This document shows, piece by piece, positions 45,627-55,933 of a DNA stretch of 64,000 nucleotides. The position numbers and the translations under genes were made by a program. The DNA comes from Melastoma dodecandrum. Its lineage: Eukaryota > Streptophyta > Magnoliopsida > Myrtales > Melastomataceae. The notes beneath the pieces are model-generated. The model was not told where the DNA came from, made no database searches, and saw only the letters and a program-made list of their open reading frames with translations. The DNA is taken from assembly GCA_029817715.1 (NCBI GenBank), contig JARUPY010000606.1:3038001-3102000 (forward strand), written 5' to 3'. How positions within the stretch are numbered: the stretch's first letter is position 1; the number at the start of each line of letters is the position of its first letter.

Positions 45627-45703
45627 CAAATGACTTTTTCGCTTTTTCTTAAAAAACAAAAAACCGAAAATTGAAAAGTTTTCATTAAACAAACGGGCTC
45701 TTA

Positions 45704-46399
45704 CTTTCTCGACTTTTTTTCGATCTTAATCCTTCTATTCGATGGGTTGCCTCTCTATGGCCACTCCCTCCTCCGACAACCGTTGTTAGGGTTTCGCTCC
45801 GATCCAAATACTAATATACAAGTCCAACATATTTTCACTTTAAGACCAATGAACAATATACAAACTAGTTCGTTAAATTTATATATTAATTTGTGGTCAT
45901 TTCTTTATTCAATATAAAATTTTGAATTTTCACCTACAAACCTTTCCAACACTATGCAACCATACTCTCACCACCTCCCCAAAAACTACCACTATGTCCC
46001 TGTCGCCCGCCTCGACTCCTGCCATCACATCGCTCCTGTCATCCTTCTCTACTATGTTTCCTCTGCCGCGCACTTTTATGACCCTTTCCCAAAATCGAAA
46101 TCGATTTTTTAAATAACCCAAACACTAGCGAGCGTGTAGTTTGAGCCATCTAGTAGGTGGGAAGTTTTGTTGGAGGAAGAAGAAGACGAGTAAGGAGGAA
46201 AGCAAGAGTACGGTTGATGGGGGTGCAAGAGGTGCCCGAGTTTATTCATAATGCCCCTTTGATTATCCACTTTAAGGTCACAAGAGAAACTTTCGAAAGA
46301 TTAGGCTAGAAAAATACGTAGGCATAAAATTTAGGCCAAAATTATATTTTTTGCCAAAGAATAATACGAAACACAGCAGCAATCATTGTCAATCTCACT
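45704..46399. other. Non-coding
   Basis: No gene recognised. It begins with leader-like, Cys/Ser-rich-frame sequence (45715-45800). 45830-45930 is AT-rich. 46190-46399 has no domain. Confidence 0.3.
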
Positions 46400-46520
46400 A
46401 AACATAAGCGTAAGGTTGATCCCAGTGGTATGTGATTTGGTTTCGCTTGATTAAGGTCTCGAGATCGAGACTTGGGAACGCATATATCACCATTGGGATA
46501 CTCACCCACCAAAGTCAGGC
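46400..46520 (+). mobile_element. Possible tRNA-derived SINE
   Basis: GGTTGATCCCAGTGG (near 46412) and a box B-like AGATCGAGACT (46462-46472), set in CTCGAGATCGAGACTTGGGAAC, resemble a plant SINE head. Box A is poor and no tail or target duplication was found. Confidence 0.35.
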
Positions 46521-47739
46521 GGGTAACAAAAAAACAATGAGAAAAAAACATCTACATATAATATGTCACTCCCATGCATACTAACATGTATCCTTATATT
46601 ATATGAATCCGCCTACGTTTACAAAGGGTAATTCCTCCAATGCATGAATTCTGGTAGGCTCAAACAGTTTGAGCTTCCATCCTGGTGGTGCTGGTGGTAC
46701 GTTATACTGACTAGGAGGAATGTGAACAAAATCTAGGTAGGAAATGTCTAGAGTGTTAAAAACAAAACCATGGGCACAACTACTCGCAACACTGTCTGAT
46801 GGCACAGAGTCAATCTTGAAAACTTTCGTCACGAGCACATCAAAAAAGAAAGTAATAATAAATGTTAAAATCTAGTCAGTAATTTGAATTTTGAAAAGAA
46901 CTTCAATTAGGAGGAATCAAAATATCTTTAAGTCTGAAATTCGATTTTATTTTCAAATTCGAGTTTAAAAATTTTTAATTTCAAACTAGTATTCAGGCTT
47001 ATTCAAATTTTGAATTTCGGAATCGCACTCAAAATTATATTTTGAAGAAAAAAGCAAAAAAATTGTGAAAGGACAACCCATAAGTCATAGCCCAAAATCG
47101 TAAAAAGATAAAAATCGTAGCCCATCCAGTCTAGATACACACACCACCCCCTTCCCTTGTTGTCTGTCGTTTTTTTCCTAATTTTTTGGTTCCGACTTCG
47201 AGTAAGAATGGAATCCCGCAATTCCATCTCGTCTTCTTCTTCCCATCAGAGTTATTGCGGCGAGCCATTGGCCAAAGGAGTTCCTTCTACCCCTTCATTC
47301 CTCTATCGTTAACATTCCGACCATCCCCACTTGAACTACCAAAGTCCGCAAGATTTCTCGACACTCAAACCTGCCTTGATCGACGGGTCGCCACCTTCGA
47401 GGTAGTAAAAAGGCAGACAATCCCAATCTTTCCCAAGGATTTTGCCCATACGCCTATGTTTTTCTAGGTAAAAATTTGATGTTGACTCTATTTGATTGCT
47501 CCCGGGTCTTCGTTTTTGTATGTTCATCTATTTAAATTAGGAATACTTGGATATATGAATTCCAAGTCCGAATTGTTTTTGTATTCGAAAATTCGGAATT
47601 TCTATAGATTGGACTCGGACTTGGATTTAAAAAAAAATCGTAAGTTCGGAATTTCTCAAAAATTAGACTCAGGTATCCGAGTTCGGTCCAAATGCTCAAC
47701 CATAGCTTCAACATTGATTTACATGTAACCTTCCTGTAC
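46521..47739. other. Non-coding; hAT-like subterminal motifs and a possible GRF-finger start
   Basis: Nothing certain. At 47208 ATG begins MESRNSISSSSSHQSYCGEP, which resembles the start of GRF-type zinc-finger proteins often carried by plant transposons, but the Cys pattern is soon lost. 46960-47030 and 47550-47700 carry repeated TTCGGAATTT/TCCGAGTTCGG phrases like hAT subterminal regions. An 79-codon frame at 46599-46838 (-) shows no domain. Confidence 0.3.
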
Positions 47740-48760
47740 CATGTAGTATATAAAGAATCAACATCACCAATGGACGCGAGTATAATATATGTCAATTTAT
47801 CTATCCGAGCATTCCAATGACCAATATGTGCATTATGAAAGGTATTCCAATGTCTTTGACTTCCCATGAAGACTAACATCATATAATTGGCGATCAAATA
47901 CACACGACGCATAGACATATTGAATACCATCAAAATGTCAACTGACACATTCACCAATGTATCTCCACTATGCTGAAACAAATCAATGGACTCATAATAT
48001 GCCAGACATCCCTCCCATATACGCCGTATGCCTGTAGTGCATTTAAGATGTCCTCCAAATAATGCATCCATACGATCTGTAATACAATAAGAATTAATAA
48101 TAATATGGTAAAAATGTCGATATAATAGAAAGATAAATGACAAATACCTCTGCATTCCACTACATATCAAAATATATATGGTCTTGCGAAATGACATGAG
48201 TAGTAGACTTAGTGACTTTTAATCTCCACTTCCCAGCTAGCTGCTGCTATGTGTGGAAATCTATCGTATGCTCATACTTGTAGCAAGTTGTGATTTATAG
48301 AGAACATCTTTGTCGACTCACACAACTAATAACAAAGCTAGGATAGACATGCGCTATCCCAACTGTAACAACCAACTCCCTGAATATCATCCAATAACGA
48401 TAGGAACATAAGACTAACCATTATGGGTCTTATCTAGAAAGATGACACGTTTAAACAGCTGAAGAATATATGTGCGAGCATAACAACACATCGTGTTATC
48501 TGTAGCATCTATAGGTAGCGTGCTAAACTACAACTGTTACCATGAAAGCTTTAGTTGACTACCCTACAAACAACTCCTCAGTGGTGTTATTCCATGTAGC
48601 TTCTCACACTTTGCTTTCCAACCATGTGTTGTGGTAAGTCATGTAACTTCATCACCATCAATAACCAACCCATATAAAACAACAGCATCCTATAACGTCA
48701 TGGTAATCTCTCCGTCTATCATGTGAAATATGTGCATCTCTGGACGTCATGTATCCACCA
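47740..48760 (-). pseudogene. Second plant mobile domain gene, heavily decayed
   Basis: Homologous to the PMD at 5717-7689. In minus-strand order: PEMHIFHMIDGEITMTL then DAVVLYGLVIDGDEV (48745-48650) against PETHTFHMVHGEMTVTL; THGWKAKCEKLHG; then DATDNTMCCYARTYILQLF (about 48510-48455) against DATEEVVQMYTRAYILQL; then 48190-47760 with MDALFGGHLKC and the closing HWNARIDKLTY and LYTTWYR. At least six stops occur between these pieces. No MULE transposase is visible next to it within the window. Confidence 0.7.
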
Positions 48761-49639
48761 AAGCAGTAATCAAATGCAAGTTGATATGAATAAAAGACCA
48801 TAAAACTACTTCCAGAAGACTTGAAACCTCTAAGTATGGACGAATCAATTGATGCGACAAGGATTACATCTCTCGCATCAATAATTGTATGTCTCAAAAT
48901 CGAAGCATTATGCCTAACACATAACTAAGAAACAAATAATAGCATTACATTATGTTTGAATATTTAGATACTTAAACGAAAATACTAGTTTAATGTGTTG
49001 ATTACCTCAAAACTGCCATGATCCCAAGCAACTGACGAGCAATGACAGTCCTATAGCATCAGTAAGGACCTATCTTTTGGCCTGGATCCAATGTATAATT
49101 AAAATTGACTATGTCAATACTAGATTACAAAACAACATGATAACTGTTCTTAACAATTCTTAAATCGGGGAGTACATCTCACTTAAAGAGGCATAGAGAT
49201 AATTGTTTATTAAACATGTTACTAACCCAAGCTTTTTATTTCTCTTTTTTGTTTCTTTTACAGAAAGGGAAAACATACTAAGAGATATTTATTCAAGTAC
49301 CTAATTCAACTTTTTGAAGTAAGCTAAATATCGTCACATGCATTACAAAATTTTCAGATATTTATTGCCTTATTATTGTTGTAGTGATTGTAATACTCTT
49401 TATAATATTTTATATGATGCCATTGTGATATTATTATAATTTGATAATGAAGCTATATCGTTTTGTGGTTGTTTTGAAAAATATGGTTATATCTTATGGA
49501 GATGTTTTGGGAGAATAGTTCTTTTGGAGATGTTTTGGAAGTCTGATTTTGTTGAAATATTTTGACAACATTGTTATTTCAGATTTATGGTTTTGAAGTA
49601 AACTTTATTATATATGTTTTCGAGCCAACTGAGCCGAAA
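48761..49639. other. Non-coding, AT-rich
   Basis: Probably the remaining 5' part of the PMD relic (to about 49060) and then AT-rich sequence with no recognised feature. Confidence 0.35.
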
Positions 49640-49866
49640 TCGAGTCAACTTCAATCTATGTATATTTTGAAATCGAGCACGAGCTTTCGAGCCGAGCTTA
49701 GGCTCGATCTACATTCGAGCCTTTCGAGCCAAGCTCGAGCTCTCCATAATTAGACCGAGCCGAGTTCGAGCTCCAATTATTTGAGCTCGAGCTCGGGCTT
49801 TTCCTAATCGAGCCGAGCTCGAGCCATGGAGTACTCGGTCTCGACTCGGCTCGTTTTCACCCCACG
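49640..49866. repeat. GAGCTCGAGC palindrome-rich hAT-type terminus
   Basis: Dense CGAGCC, GAGCTCGAGC and CTCGGCTCG motifs end in GTTTTCACCCC. It is the same style as 28190-28382 (ending TTAACACCCCTAG) and is typical of subterminal binding-site clusters of plant hAT elements. The opposite end was not found. Confidence 0.55.
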
Positions 49867-50541
49867 ATTGGTCTATATTGGGCCGGGCCGTGTAATGGGC
49901 TCATCCGGATGTAAGCCCGTTTCAACTTAAGATCTTATATAAACTAATTGATGGATCGAGGGGACGGAGACATGATTATTCTGCTGACATGTCATCCAAA
50001 CCCAAAGCTAAAGCATATTCTTAATCTTAACCTGGAGACAGAGATAGAGACTTTCATCCTAATCATTTTGCTTTTGTTTTTTTTTTTTTTCCTTTCCAGA
50101 GAATCTTAAGACATAAAAGAAAAGGTAGAGTTGGGTCCTTAATTTGCTTTCGGTTTGACCCTGACCCACATCCAACAAGACAAAAAAAACTAAAATAAAA
50201 TGAAATGAAAACCTTAACACGTCAAGAAACTAGTCTTGTGATGATGATGATGATGATACAAGAAATAATGCAACGAGCAAGAGAGAGTCAAAATCATGGT
50301 ATTCTAAGTCAGACATTACTTCCCATTTATTCACAAGCCTCCAAACACAAAAACAGACAGTGACCAATCCAATCCACTCGAGACATCGTGAGGCAAATAT
50401 CAACTCGTCCACCTCCACGTCATTCACTCTTACACGTAAATGTCCCCGTTCGGACATTTGAAACTCAACGATAAAAAGAGTTCGGCACGATTCTTTCTCT
50501 CTGCAGTTTTTCATTTCTTCTGTCTTAGTAAAATTCAAAAC
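49867..50541. other. Upstream region of the dicarboxylate transporter
   Basis: No gene. A poly(T) run lies at 50074-50090 and a (GAT)n-like run at 50239-50256. The 100 bases before the ATG at 50542 are pyrimidine-rich in places (50490-50525), consistent with a leader. Confidence 0.4.
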
Positions 50542-52870
50542 ATGGAAAGCCGAGGACGTAATCTCGACGACGACCCAAAAGCTCCCCTTCTCCCATTGTC
50601 CTCCAAGCCTTATCCGCCTCTCCTATCCGCCGCATCCACACCGTCCTCCCCTCCCCCTCCCCCTCCCCTTTCCTCGATCCTCAACCTCAATACCCTCTAC
50701 ATCCTCCTCGGCCCCGCCATATGTGCTGCCGCCTGCCTCCTGGTGAGGCTCGACGGCCCTCCGAGCGCCAGGAACATGCTGGGCGTCCTCGGCTGGGTTT
50801 TCGCCTGGTGGTTGACCGAGCCCGTCCCCATGCCCATCACCTCCATGGCTCCCCTTTTCCTGTTCCCCTTGTTCGGGATTGCTGCTGCGGACGACGTCGC
50901 CCATTCCTACATGGACGACGTGATCGCCCTCGTCCTGGGGAGCTTCATCCTCGCCCTCGCCGTTGAGCACTACAACATCCACCGCAGGCTTGCCTTGAAT
51001 GTGAGTCCAGATTGCTGATTATCAAGTATTACTAGTCTAACCCCCTGGTCGTACTTAATTTGAGATAATACATACATTTCACAATAAAGAAAAACTTTTA
51101 TAAATGATCACAAAATTATAAATTAAAAAAAGTTGTTTCTTCTTTTTAGCTTTTTAGGTCGAAATCAACCGTGTTGTTGTTTGGGGGCCATGCCTCAATT
51201 ATTATCTTTTACATCAATCATAGTCCCCAACAAACCAGTATTTCAAGAAAAAGGAGTTACCTGCCTGCAAATGATTTCACGTGTTTCTTTCACCTCTTCT
51301 CGTAAAAGCAACAGTCGATCCTGTCTCAATTTCATCTCCTGCTATCATGACTCTCATTTACAACCATGGATGGATTAATAAAAATGGAATATTTGTGAAT
51401 ACACGTGAAGTTTTTTCCGTATGTCGTCTGATGGGACTGTTCATGGAACCCGCAGATTACGTTGCTGTTCTGCGGGGAACCCCTGAACCCGCCCCTGTTG
51501 CTGCTTGGCATATGCGCGACGACCGCATTCGTCAGCATGTGGATGCACAACGTGGCTGCCGCGGTGATGATGATGCCGGTCGCAACCGGTATCTTACAAC
51601 GCCTCCCCGAGCAATCCTCTCGTAACGACGCGGCGGTCGCCAATTTCTGTAAAGCGGTGGTCCTCGGGGTGATATACTCGGCCGCCATCGGAGGGATGAG
51701 CACGCTGACAGGGACCGGCGTGAACTTGATCTTGGTCGGGATGTGGAAGGGTTACTTCCCCGACGCCGACCCGATAAGCTTCAGCCAGTGGTTCTTCTTT
51801 GGGTTCCCCCTGGCGTTGCTGATCTTCGTCGCCCTCTGGGGGATCCTCTGCTTTTTGTACTGCTCCAGTGGCTCAGGTCGCGTTCTGTCCGCATATCTCG
51901 ACAAGTCGAGCCTCAAAAGGGACCTCGAGTTGCTAGGACCCATGGCGTTTGCGGAGAAAATGGTCCTGGCCGTGTTCGGGGTCTGCTCGCTGTTGACAGA
52001 GTCTCTTTTTTGGGGGATAACGCGATTTCTTCCGGTCGTTTGATTAGCTGTCATTTGGCCGTGATTCAACAGGTTCTAATACTTCTGTGGATGACGAGGA
52101 GCATTACAGATGACATTCCCGGGTGGGGAGCTCTGTTTAACGGGAGAGCCGGGGATGGAACCGTCAGCGTGAGTATTTTCGACTACATGTAATTCATCCG
52201 GCTATGGCTCAGCTGAGCAAGCCATCCTTCGATGCAGGTGATGATGGCCACACTATTGTTCATCATCCCAAACAAGAAGCAGGAACGCGAGAAACTCATG
52301 GACTGGAACAAGTGCAAGAAACTGCCGTGGAACATAGTCCTGCTCCTGGGGGCGGGCTTTGCCATCGCCGACGGCGTCCGAACCAGCGGCCTCGCCGACA
52401 TCCTGTCCGAAGCTCTGGGATTCCTCGAGGAAGTGCCCTACCTAGCGATCGCACCAGCAGTTTGCTTGATAAGCGGGACGATCACCGAGTTCACCTCCAA
52501 CAACGCGACGACCACGCTCGTGATCCCCTTATTGATCCAAATAGCGAGCACCATGCACGTCCACCCACTCCTGTTGATGGTCCCAGGGGCGATTGGGGCA
52601 CAGTTTGCTTTCCTTCTCCCGACCGGGACTCCGTCGAACATCGTCGGGTTCACGACTGGGCACATCGAGATCAGAGACATGGTGAAGACCGGATTGCCGC
52701 TGAAGATCGCGGGGACCGCGGCGCTGACACTTGTAATGCCGTCACTAGGTAATAATCCCCTCTGCTCTGCTCTGCCCTTTAAACTTAATTGTTTCTGATT
52801 AACTAAACATATTTCCTTTCTTGATGTAATGGGGAATGCAGGCGCTTATGTGTTCGGGATAAAATATTAA
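50542..52870 (+). CDS. Tonoplast dicarboxylate transporter (DASS/SLC13 family)
   Basis: Na+/dicarboxylate symporter-family protein related to Arabidopsis tDT, which moves malate across the vacuolar membrane and affects pH and organic-acid storage. Five exons: 50542-51000, 51456-51980, 52073-52168, 52238-52748, 52842-52870, GT/AG throughout, 539 residues, the usual family length. The N-terminus has a Pro-rich cytosolic tail ([10 protein letters not shown]). About 11-12 hydrophobic segments follow. Family substrate motifs are present in both halves: [10 protein letters not shown] (first half), [13 protein letters not shown] and [10 protein letters not shown] (second half, SNT-like). The protein ends [11 protein letters not shown]. 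The first intron (455 bases) is the longest. All phases agree and there are no stops. The GC-rich exons create long shadow frames on both strands. Confidence 0.93.
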
Positions 52871-53298
52871 GGTGACAAAACTTTTGGACCATGGACTCCA
52901 ATCTTATTACATCACATTCTATCATTATCAATCTCTTTTGTATCCCTTTCAAGTGACTTTCTCTACTTCACGTTGCACTGCTAAGTGCTAATTGCTGTTT
53001 AAAGCAAATTTTGGTTTAGTTTAGTTTTAGTTGTGGATAAAAATATTTTATCCATTCATCAATTATTTTCGTTGAATTTTGATCTTAATTATTTTGTCAC
53101 AAAGCATCAATTAATAGTGTTAGTTAAGGTTTGACAATTTCGGATTTTTGTTCCATCTAAAATTAAATAAAAGGAAAAAGGATGGTCCCACTTTACGGAT
53201 GCACGAGGGATCATGTCCCTTGATCTACCACTATATACGAACTCTTTAAGTATCCCTCCCTCCCCTCATTCATCCCCCCCCAACGGAAACAAAAATTA
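52871..53298. other. Intergenic: 3' UTR of transporter and cystatin promoter
   Basis: No other gene. A TATA-like CTATATACG lies at 53232-53240, about 60 bases before the cystatin ATG, followed by a CT-rich leader (CCCTCCCTCCCCTCATTC). Confidence 0.5.
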
Positions 53299-53682
53299 AT
53301 GAGAATCCTAATACCATACCTCCTATGTCTGGCCGCGGCAGCATGCGTCGCCGTCCACGCAGAGGCCCCCGTCGCGGCTCCTGCGCCCGGCCTGCCAGGC
53401 TCCTGGAGCCCAATCAAGGACGTGGACGATCCCCACATCATGGAAATCGCGGAGTTCGCCGTGAGCGAGCACAACAAGAGGTCCAATTCTAGCCTCACGC
53501 TGGAAGGGGTCGCGAGCGGGGAGACACAGGTGGTCGCGGGAGTGAGTTACCGGCTGAGGATTGATTGCAAGGACTTGGGTTGCGAGTGCGTCAAGAGGTA
53601 CGAAGCCGTCGTGTGGGAGAAGCCATGGCTGCATTTCAGGAGGCTCGTTTCCTTTAGGCCCTTGTCTGGAGATGGAGAATGA
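53299..53682 (+). CDS. Phytocystatin (cysteine protease inhibitor), secreted
   Basis: 127-residue inhibitor of papain-like cysteine proteases, single exon. Residues 1-22 are a signal peptide (LIPYLLCLAAAACVAVHA). All cystatin contact motifs are present: an N-terminal Gly (PGSWSPI), the plant helix motif EIAEFAVSEHNK (LARFAV type), the first hairpin QVVAG (QxVxG) and PW in EKPWLHF. Plant cystatins regulate endogenous proteases and act against insect or fungal proteases; which applies here is unknown. Unusually, there is a Cys pair (DCKDLGCEC) between the hairpins, whereas most phytocystatins have none, so an extra disulphide is possible. The frame is intact, with its own TATA-like box upstream. 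Confidence 0.92.
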   Translation: MRILIPYLLCLAAAACVAVHAEAPVAAPAPGLPGSWSPIKDVDDPHIMEIAEFAVSEHNKRSNSSLTLEGVASGETQVVAGVSYRLRIDCKDLGCECVKRYEAVVWEKPWLHFRRLVSFRPLSGDGE

Positions 53683-54440
53683 GACTGAGGAATGAATCTA
53701 GTAATAAAATGAGATCCAGTTGATGTTATTATTGTCGCATATTTATCTTTAATTTTTTTTTTATTATTAAAATGATATGAACGCACATTGCTAATGTTGT
53801 GATGTTTGTTTTAAAGTCATAAAATTATTTTCCATTTTTAACATTGTAAATGATACATATAAACTACACACTTATTTGTATTAGCTAGATACTACTGAAC
53901 AAATAAGTAAATGTCTCATTTACGTTATATATAAAGGAAAAAATGGTGTAACTATTTTAATATTCCAATTATATGTGACTTAAAAATTTAAATTAGATGG
54001 ATTGCGTTGAATTTTTAAAGGGATTTTATATTTTAAATATTATACTATAAAAATAAGGTGAAAATATTAATATTAAAAACCAATTGAATAAATTATATTG
54101 TCATAAACAACTAATTCCACATATTCAAGAATTTAGTAATGTATACAAATTTGAATCCGGGCAAGTAACAAGGAAATAAATTTCACTGGATTCATTAACC
54201 CGGCCGAGTAAACAGTAACACCCCCCTACTGCACGTGGGAAAGCAATAACTCCAAATGTGATCTCACCCAATTATACAACATCATCATGCAACTGATAAC
54301 AACCATAAAGGAAAAAAAAAAGAAACACTGCCAGAGACTTCTATGGCCTAATTCCGATCAAAATCTCTTAGGATAATAAGTCACGAGAAAGTAGTCCGGA
54401 CTACTAACATTTATAAAATATATTTTTTCAATTTTTAAAA
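53683..54440. other. Non-coding, AT-rich
   Basis: 3' region of the cystatin gene followed by AT-rich sequence; nothing recognised. Confidence 0.4.
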
Positions 54441-54700
54441 ATAATCTGTTTTCAAAACTTATTCTAAAAGGGAAACACATAAGAGCCCATGAGAAAATAA
54501 AAAATACTTTAGAATATATATTTTAAGAACGCACCTATTTGTACTTAAAATAAGGGGGCACGTTTTCAAAATTTGTCATCAAGACCCCTTAGTTTTTTTA
54601 ATTATTGATAGAATGCATTTTGAAAATAGGCTCTTTACATATTTTATGTTAGAGCATATTTTCTAAACTCGTTCTCTAGTCTTTTACGAATTAACCGTAA
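54441..54700. repeat. Decayed copy of hairpin-type repeat
   Basis: GGGGGCACGTTTTCAAAATT (near 54555), GAATGCATTTTGAAAATAGG (near 54611) and GCATATTTTCTAAACTCG (near 54654) recall the GCGTTTTGAAAACGC units at 7860-8165, with most CpG positions lost. The similarity is weak. Confidence 0.35.
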
Positions 54701-55933
54701 AAAGAAATATGCTAATGATAGAAGACGCGGTGGGTAGGTTTTGGACAATTATGTTTGTGGTGGTAGGGAGTTTTTTGGAAGATGGATGGGGAGGTGGGAG
54801 TTTGCAATAAACGAGAGAGACAGAGAGAGATCCAGAGGGAAGATTGATTGGACAATAAATAAAAGAGAAAGCCAAAATCCATGTGAATTGATTGGACCAA
54901 AAAACAAAACCATCGTCATGAGATTCTTGTCCCGGGGCAATTATACTTGCTACATAATTGAACTCGTGACTGACTTTCTCGGTTCGTATTATTAACAAAG
55001 AGACGACAAAATATACAATAATATTAAAAATTATATCTTAACTTTTTATTTTATCAAAATTTTATTTTATTATATAATATTATCACTATTTTTATTATAG
55101 TAAAAAAATCAAATAAGGCATTAATATTGTCTAATATTTTTCCTATAATAATTGAGTTACAACCTCTCATTGCATCGTCTTGCAATCCACCTTACACGTA
55201 TCAATAACGCCACAATAAAGCCATCATCTGATGTTCATTGATTTTATAAATTCTAAATTCTATAATAAAAAACACATAAAATGTTTCAATATTATTACAT
55301 TTTTCTTTTACATTTTTAATCAATAATTGAAATTTATAAATTAAGGCATATTTGGTTTTCTCACAATAAAATACAAGATTGGCCACAAAAAATTACAACC
55401 CTAAAGATAATGATAATTTCATATTGTAAAAAAAGATTTTGATAAAATAGAAAATTGAGACATAATTTTTATATTATCGTATATTTTGCTTCCGTATTTT
55501 CATCCGCCGTTGGATTTTGTATCTATTTTGAGCAATGCACTGAAAATCATGTCTCCCTCCTAATCGGGCATCAATAACCTTGACTCCTTTTATTATTATA
55601 GGGGTCACTAACACTATAGGTGTTTTCTAAAATCTTCTATTAATAATAATGAAGGACGACAATAATAATAATAATCAACTTATGTGATAATTATTTTTGG
55701 CCAAACCTGAAGAAACGACATCGTATCTGGCTCTCCATATCTGTGTCTGTCTGTGTCCGAGCATCGTCCTCTTCTTCTTCCTCCTCCTCTCCATCCCCAA
55801 TTGCCGATTCCGTCGAATCGCGAAAACCCTAGAAGGGACGAGTCCGAGGCCAATTCGGGAACGATCTCGATTCGGTCTCTTTATGATGTCGATGAGGTGA
55901 TTGGAGAGGGCTGAGTTTTTGATAAGGGGAAGG
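54701..55933. other. Intergenic and 5' region of the MO25-like gene
   Basis: 54701-54990 has an open frame on both strands but no domain. 55000-55670 is AT-rich, with an AAT microsatellite near 55640-55673. 55720-55933 is the likely MO25 leader; it contains upstream ATGs, including a 67-codon frame (55697-55900) that ends before the main start and could be an upstream ORF if transcribed. Confidence 0.4.

Larger units (their letters stand above)
39051..45700. mobile_element. PIF/Harbinger-like MITE expanded by nested insertions
   Basis: Ends GGTCCTGTTTGGTTTA (39051) and, inverted, GAGCCCGTTTGTTTAA (45700) are related inverted repeats of the 'CTGTTTGG' kind common in plant Tourist/Harbinger MITEs. 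A TTA target duplication flanks them (39048-39050 and 45701-45703). Its own body is only the pieces 39051-39352, 43544-43815 and about 45640-45700, roughly 630 bp. The rest is a hAT (39353-43543) and a copia fragment (43816-45626). It starts 170 bases upstream of the TFIIF ATG, so it sits in or next to that promoter. Confidence 0.65.

Noticed and set aside
50623..52680. Open frames antisense or out of frame to the dicarboxylate transporter
   Set aside because: GC-rich shadows; the five-exon transporter with consistent phases explains the region.
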